A stretch of 64,000 nt of DNA, from the NCBI GenBank assembly GCA_002749065.1, contig PDTX01000003.1:62001-126000 (forward strand), given 5' to 3'. The DNA comes from Bacteroidia bacterium. Lineage in GTDB: Bacteria > Bacteroidota > Bacteroidia > Bacteroidales > CAJPTX01. Position numbers and translations under genes: made by a program. The notes beneath the pieces were generated by a model. The model was not told where the DNA came from. It saw only the letters and a list, made by a program, of their open reading frames with translations, and searched no databases. Shown here piece after piece: positions 62,444 through 64,000 of this stretch. Every line of letters begins with the position of its first letter. Position 1 is the stretch's first letter.

Positions 62444-62821
62444 ATGGCAAAGGGGAACGAACCACAGACGGCCAACGTGAGCCTCATCGGTACTGGCACG
62501 GAAATCAAGGGGGAGATTAAATGCGCGGGCGACCTGCGCGTCGACGGCTCGGTCGTTGGCAACCTCCAGGTCAAGGGCAAGCTCGTGATTGGTGAGGGGG
62601 GCTTCGTCCAGGGCGAGGTCGTGTGCTCCCATGCGGACATCTCCGGCGAGCTGCAGGGGAAAATCCTGGTGGCCGAAATCCTAGCCCTCAAGAGCAGCTC
62701 CAAGTTCACCGGCGAGATCAGCGCCAAGCGGCTCAGCATAGAGCCCGGCAGCCAGTTCAACGGCTCCTGCCAGATGGGTCAGACCAACCTCCCGAGGGAA
62801 ACGCCCCAGCCGCAGCAGTAG
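62444..62821 (+). CDS. Bactofilin (polymer-forming cytoskeletal protein, CcmA family)
   Basis: The 125-residue protein is a bactofilin: the core from SLIGTGTEIKGEIKCAGDLRVDGSVVGNL through KGKLVIGEGGFVQGEV to FTGEISAKRLSIEPGSQFNGSC shows the regular beta-helix spacing of six-residue turns. Bactofilins polymerise without nucleotides into scaffolds for cell-shape and envelope enzymes. N- and C-terminal tails are short. A small membrane gene follows after 15 bases. Confidence 0.92.
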   Translation: MAKGNEPQTANVSLIGTGTEIKGEIKCAGDLRVDGSVVGNLQVKGKLVIGEGGFVQGEVVCSHADISGELQGKILVAEILALKSSSKFTGEISAKRLSIEPGSQFNGSCQMGQTNLPRETPQPQQ

Positions 62822-62836
62822 CACCCAGCCCGACGC

Positions 62837-63196
62837 ATGCCGTACATCCTGGCCCTCGCCCTGCCGCAGGCCCTGGTGGCGGGCGTGTGGGTCCACCTCC
62901 TGCGCGGGGGGCTTCTGGGGGGCTACTTCACCGCCCTCCCGGCCGTCCCCCTCTTCTTCACCCTCCTCCCCCTGCTGGCCCATCGCTACCAGCTGGGGCT
63001 CGGCTCGTCCCACCCCCAGAAGGGCATGCGGGGCCTTCTGGGGCTCATCCTGCTACGCCTGCTGGCCACCCTCCTCTTCGCCCTCGTGGGCCTGCTGTCC
63101 CTCCCCCCGGCGCACCGCTTGGCCTTCATGGCCACGACCGCTTCCGCCTACCTCATAGCCTTCCTCTTCACCACTCTCACCACGGCTCGGGGCTAG
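62837..63196 (+). CDS. Small four-helix membrane protein
   Basis: The 119-residue protein has four hydrophobic segments (LALALPQALVAGVWVHLL; LPAVPLFFTLLPLLA; LLGLILLRLLATLLFALVGLL; LAFMATTASAYLIAFLFTTL) and short loops. In many other Bacteroidota a bactofilin gene precedes small ATP-synthase-associated membrane genes and atpB; this protein may correspond to one of those, but no ATP synthase genes follow here. That link is inference. It follows the bactofilin gene by 15 bases. Confidence 0.65.
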   Translation: MPYILALALPQALVAGVWVHLLRGGLLGGYFTALPAVPLFFTLLPLLAHRYQLGLGSSHPQKGMRGLLGLILLRLLATLLFALVGLLSLPPAHRLAFMATTASAYLIAFLFTTLTTARG

Positions 63197-63234
63197 CCCG
63201 GCGCTTCGCTCCTCCACGGCATGCAGAAAAGATG

Positions 63235-63242
63235 TACATTTG
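63235..63242 (+). promoter_or_regulatory. Putative -7 element of the macro-domain/dnaG unit
   Basis: TACATTTG followed by C matches TAnnTTTG and lies 68 bases before the macro-domain gene. Confidence 0.5.
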
Positions 63243-63310
63243 CACAGGGCGCGGAGGGGACGGGATTTTGGAGTGGACCTCACCGCCCGTGGAGATAAAA
63301 GACCGTATCT

Positions 63311-63784
63311 ATGGATGCTATTTGCTACGTAAAGGGCGATGCGACAGCCCCTCAGGGTGATGGCGTGAAGGTCATCGCCCACATCTGCAACGACCTCGGC
63401 GGCTGGGGGGCGGGCTTCGTGCTGGCCCTCTCTAAGCGTTGGCCCGAGCCGGAGCGAGCCTACCGGGAGTGGTACCGGGCGCGGGCGGGCAACGACTTCC
63501 AGCTGGGGAGCATGCAGCTGGTCCGGGTGGCGGAGTCCACCTACGTGGCCAACATGGTCGCCCAGCAGGGGCTACGCGCCAGTAGCCAGGGTCCGCCCAT
63601 ACGCTACGAGGCCGTTCGCGAGTGCCTGTCCAAGCTGGCGAAGGAGGCCCTCGCGCTGGGTGCCTCCGTCCACATGCCGCGCATAGGCTGCGGGCTGGCC
63701 GGGGGGAGGTGGGAGCGCATCGAGCCGCTCATCGGGGAGACCCTGCTGGCGGCGGGTGTCCCCACGACGGTGTACGACTTTTAG
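63311..63784 (+). CDS. Macro-domain protein (ADP-ribose binding)
   Basis: The 157-residue protein is a single macro domain: KVIAHICNDLGGWGAGFVLALSKRWPEPE in the first half and VHMPRIGCGLAGGRWERIEPLI in the second. The latter resembles the TARG1/ALC1-type macrodomains, some of which reverse ADP-ribosylation of proteins or DNA. The substrate here is unknown. The next gene, dnaG, starts 35 bases downstream on the same strand, so the two may be cotranscribed. Confidence 0.9.
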   Translation: MDAICYVKGDATAPQGDGVKVIAHICNDLGGWGAGFVLALSKRWPEPERAYREWYRARAGNDFQLGSMQLVRVAESTYVANMVAQQGLRASSQGPPIRYEAVRECLSKLAKEALALGASVHMPRIGCGLAGGRWERIEPLIGETLLAAGVPTTVYDF

Positions 63785-63819
63785 CCGCGGGTTTTGAGAA
63801 GCATAAGGGGGACAGCCGG

Positions 63820-64000
63820 ATGATAGACCGTTCCACAGTGGACCGCATCATCTCCTCGGTGCGCATCGAGGACGTGGTTGGCGAGTACGTGCGCCTCGAT
63901 AAGCGGGGGGCCAACCTCCAGGGCCTCTGCCCCTTCCACAACGAGAAGACCCCCTCGTTCAACGTCAGCCCCTCGCGCGGCATCTTCAAGTGCTTCGGCT
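63820..64000 (+). CDS. dnaG: DNA primase, N-terminal part (partial)
   Basis: The gene is too close to the window end to appear in the ORF track. The ATG at 63820 opens MIDRSTVDRIISSVRIEDVV, followed by the DnaG zinc-finger pattern GLCPFHNEKTPSFNVSPSRGIFKCFG, in which two cysteines and a histidine of the CHCC site are visible. DnaG makes RNA primers for replication. The remainder lies beyond base 64000. It follows the macro-domain gene by 35 bases. Confidence 0.93.
   Translation, partial: MIDRSTVDRIISSVRIEDVVGEYVRLDKRGANLQGLCPFHNEKTPSFNVSPSRGIFKCFG

Noticed and set aside
1-64000. tRNA, rRNA or riboswitch genes
   Set aside because: No cloverleaf-like block or rRNA signature was seen in the intergenic stretches, which are mostly under 200 bases.

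Overview
The window reads as a chromosomal segment of a GC-rich member of the Bacteroidota, most like the Porphyromonas branch of Bacteroidales. The signs are a complete NQR operon, a PorE-like protein and a cargo with a type IX secretion (T9SS) C-terminal signal, the DUF2023-flavodoxin pair, DUF5686 and DUF1573 proteins, a TPR gene behind gyrA, an Mpi-type serine recombinase, and promoters with the Bacteroidota -7 element TAnnTTTG. No rRNA, tRNA or CRISPR array was seen. Coding density is very high, and most genes sit in short co-directional runs.

Layout. 1-7.6 kb: end of kdsD, a DUF5686 outer-membrane protein, a small lipoprotein, a divergent DUF1573 protein, the PorE-like OmpA/TPR/propeller protein, a DUF6150-like protein and a PurM-type AIR synthase. 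7.6-14.1 kb: an accessory patch with an AAA14/DUF4143 ATPase behind two abutting 22-bp palindrome-like repeats, a single-chain nuclease-methyltransferase restriction enzyme, and an RluB-type pseudouridine synthase with about 26 decapeptide repeats at its N-terminus. 14.2-17.2 kb: a HAD hydrolase, then a decayed AT-richer patch (broken secreted gene, gene fragment truncated by an ISL3-type insertion sequence, remnant of that element, intact Mpi-like recombinase). 17.4-27 kb: a TPM/YgcG protein, CysQ, then an apparent operon of two related TPR proteins, an outer-membrane barrel and an O-antigen-ligase-like protein, followed by uvrA.

29.8-39.1 kb: an isoprenylcysteine-methyltransferase-like protein, clpX, nqrABCDEF and a beta-helix lipoprotein. 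39.1-40.3 kb: DUF2023 and flavodoxin, with a full -33/-7 promoter in front of the flavodoxin. 40.4-45.4 kb: ysxC, prs, surE, a small membrane protein, lpxB and a SpoIID-domain protein. 45.5-49.9 kb: a 1459-residue T9SS cargo. 50-56.5 kb: secA (with a perfect 14-bp inverted repeat over its promoter), argS, folC. 56.5-62.1 kb: an unrecognised 520-residue protein, then the gyrA-TPR pair, all on the minus strand. 62.4-64 kb: a bactofilin, a small four-helix membrane protein, a macro-domain protein and the start of dnaG.

Much of the window serves the cell envelope. The PorE-like protein and the CTD cargo belong to T9SS, SecA feeds the periplasm, LpxB, KdsD and the O-antigen ligase build LPS, and NQR maintains the sodium gradient. 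The least explained material is the repeat-bearing RluB, the TPR/TPR/barrel/ligase operon, the ATPase with its tandem operator-like repeats next to the restriction enzyme, and the palindrome at secA. All calls come from reading motifs by eye; no database or structure search was run.
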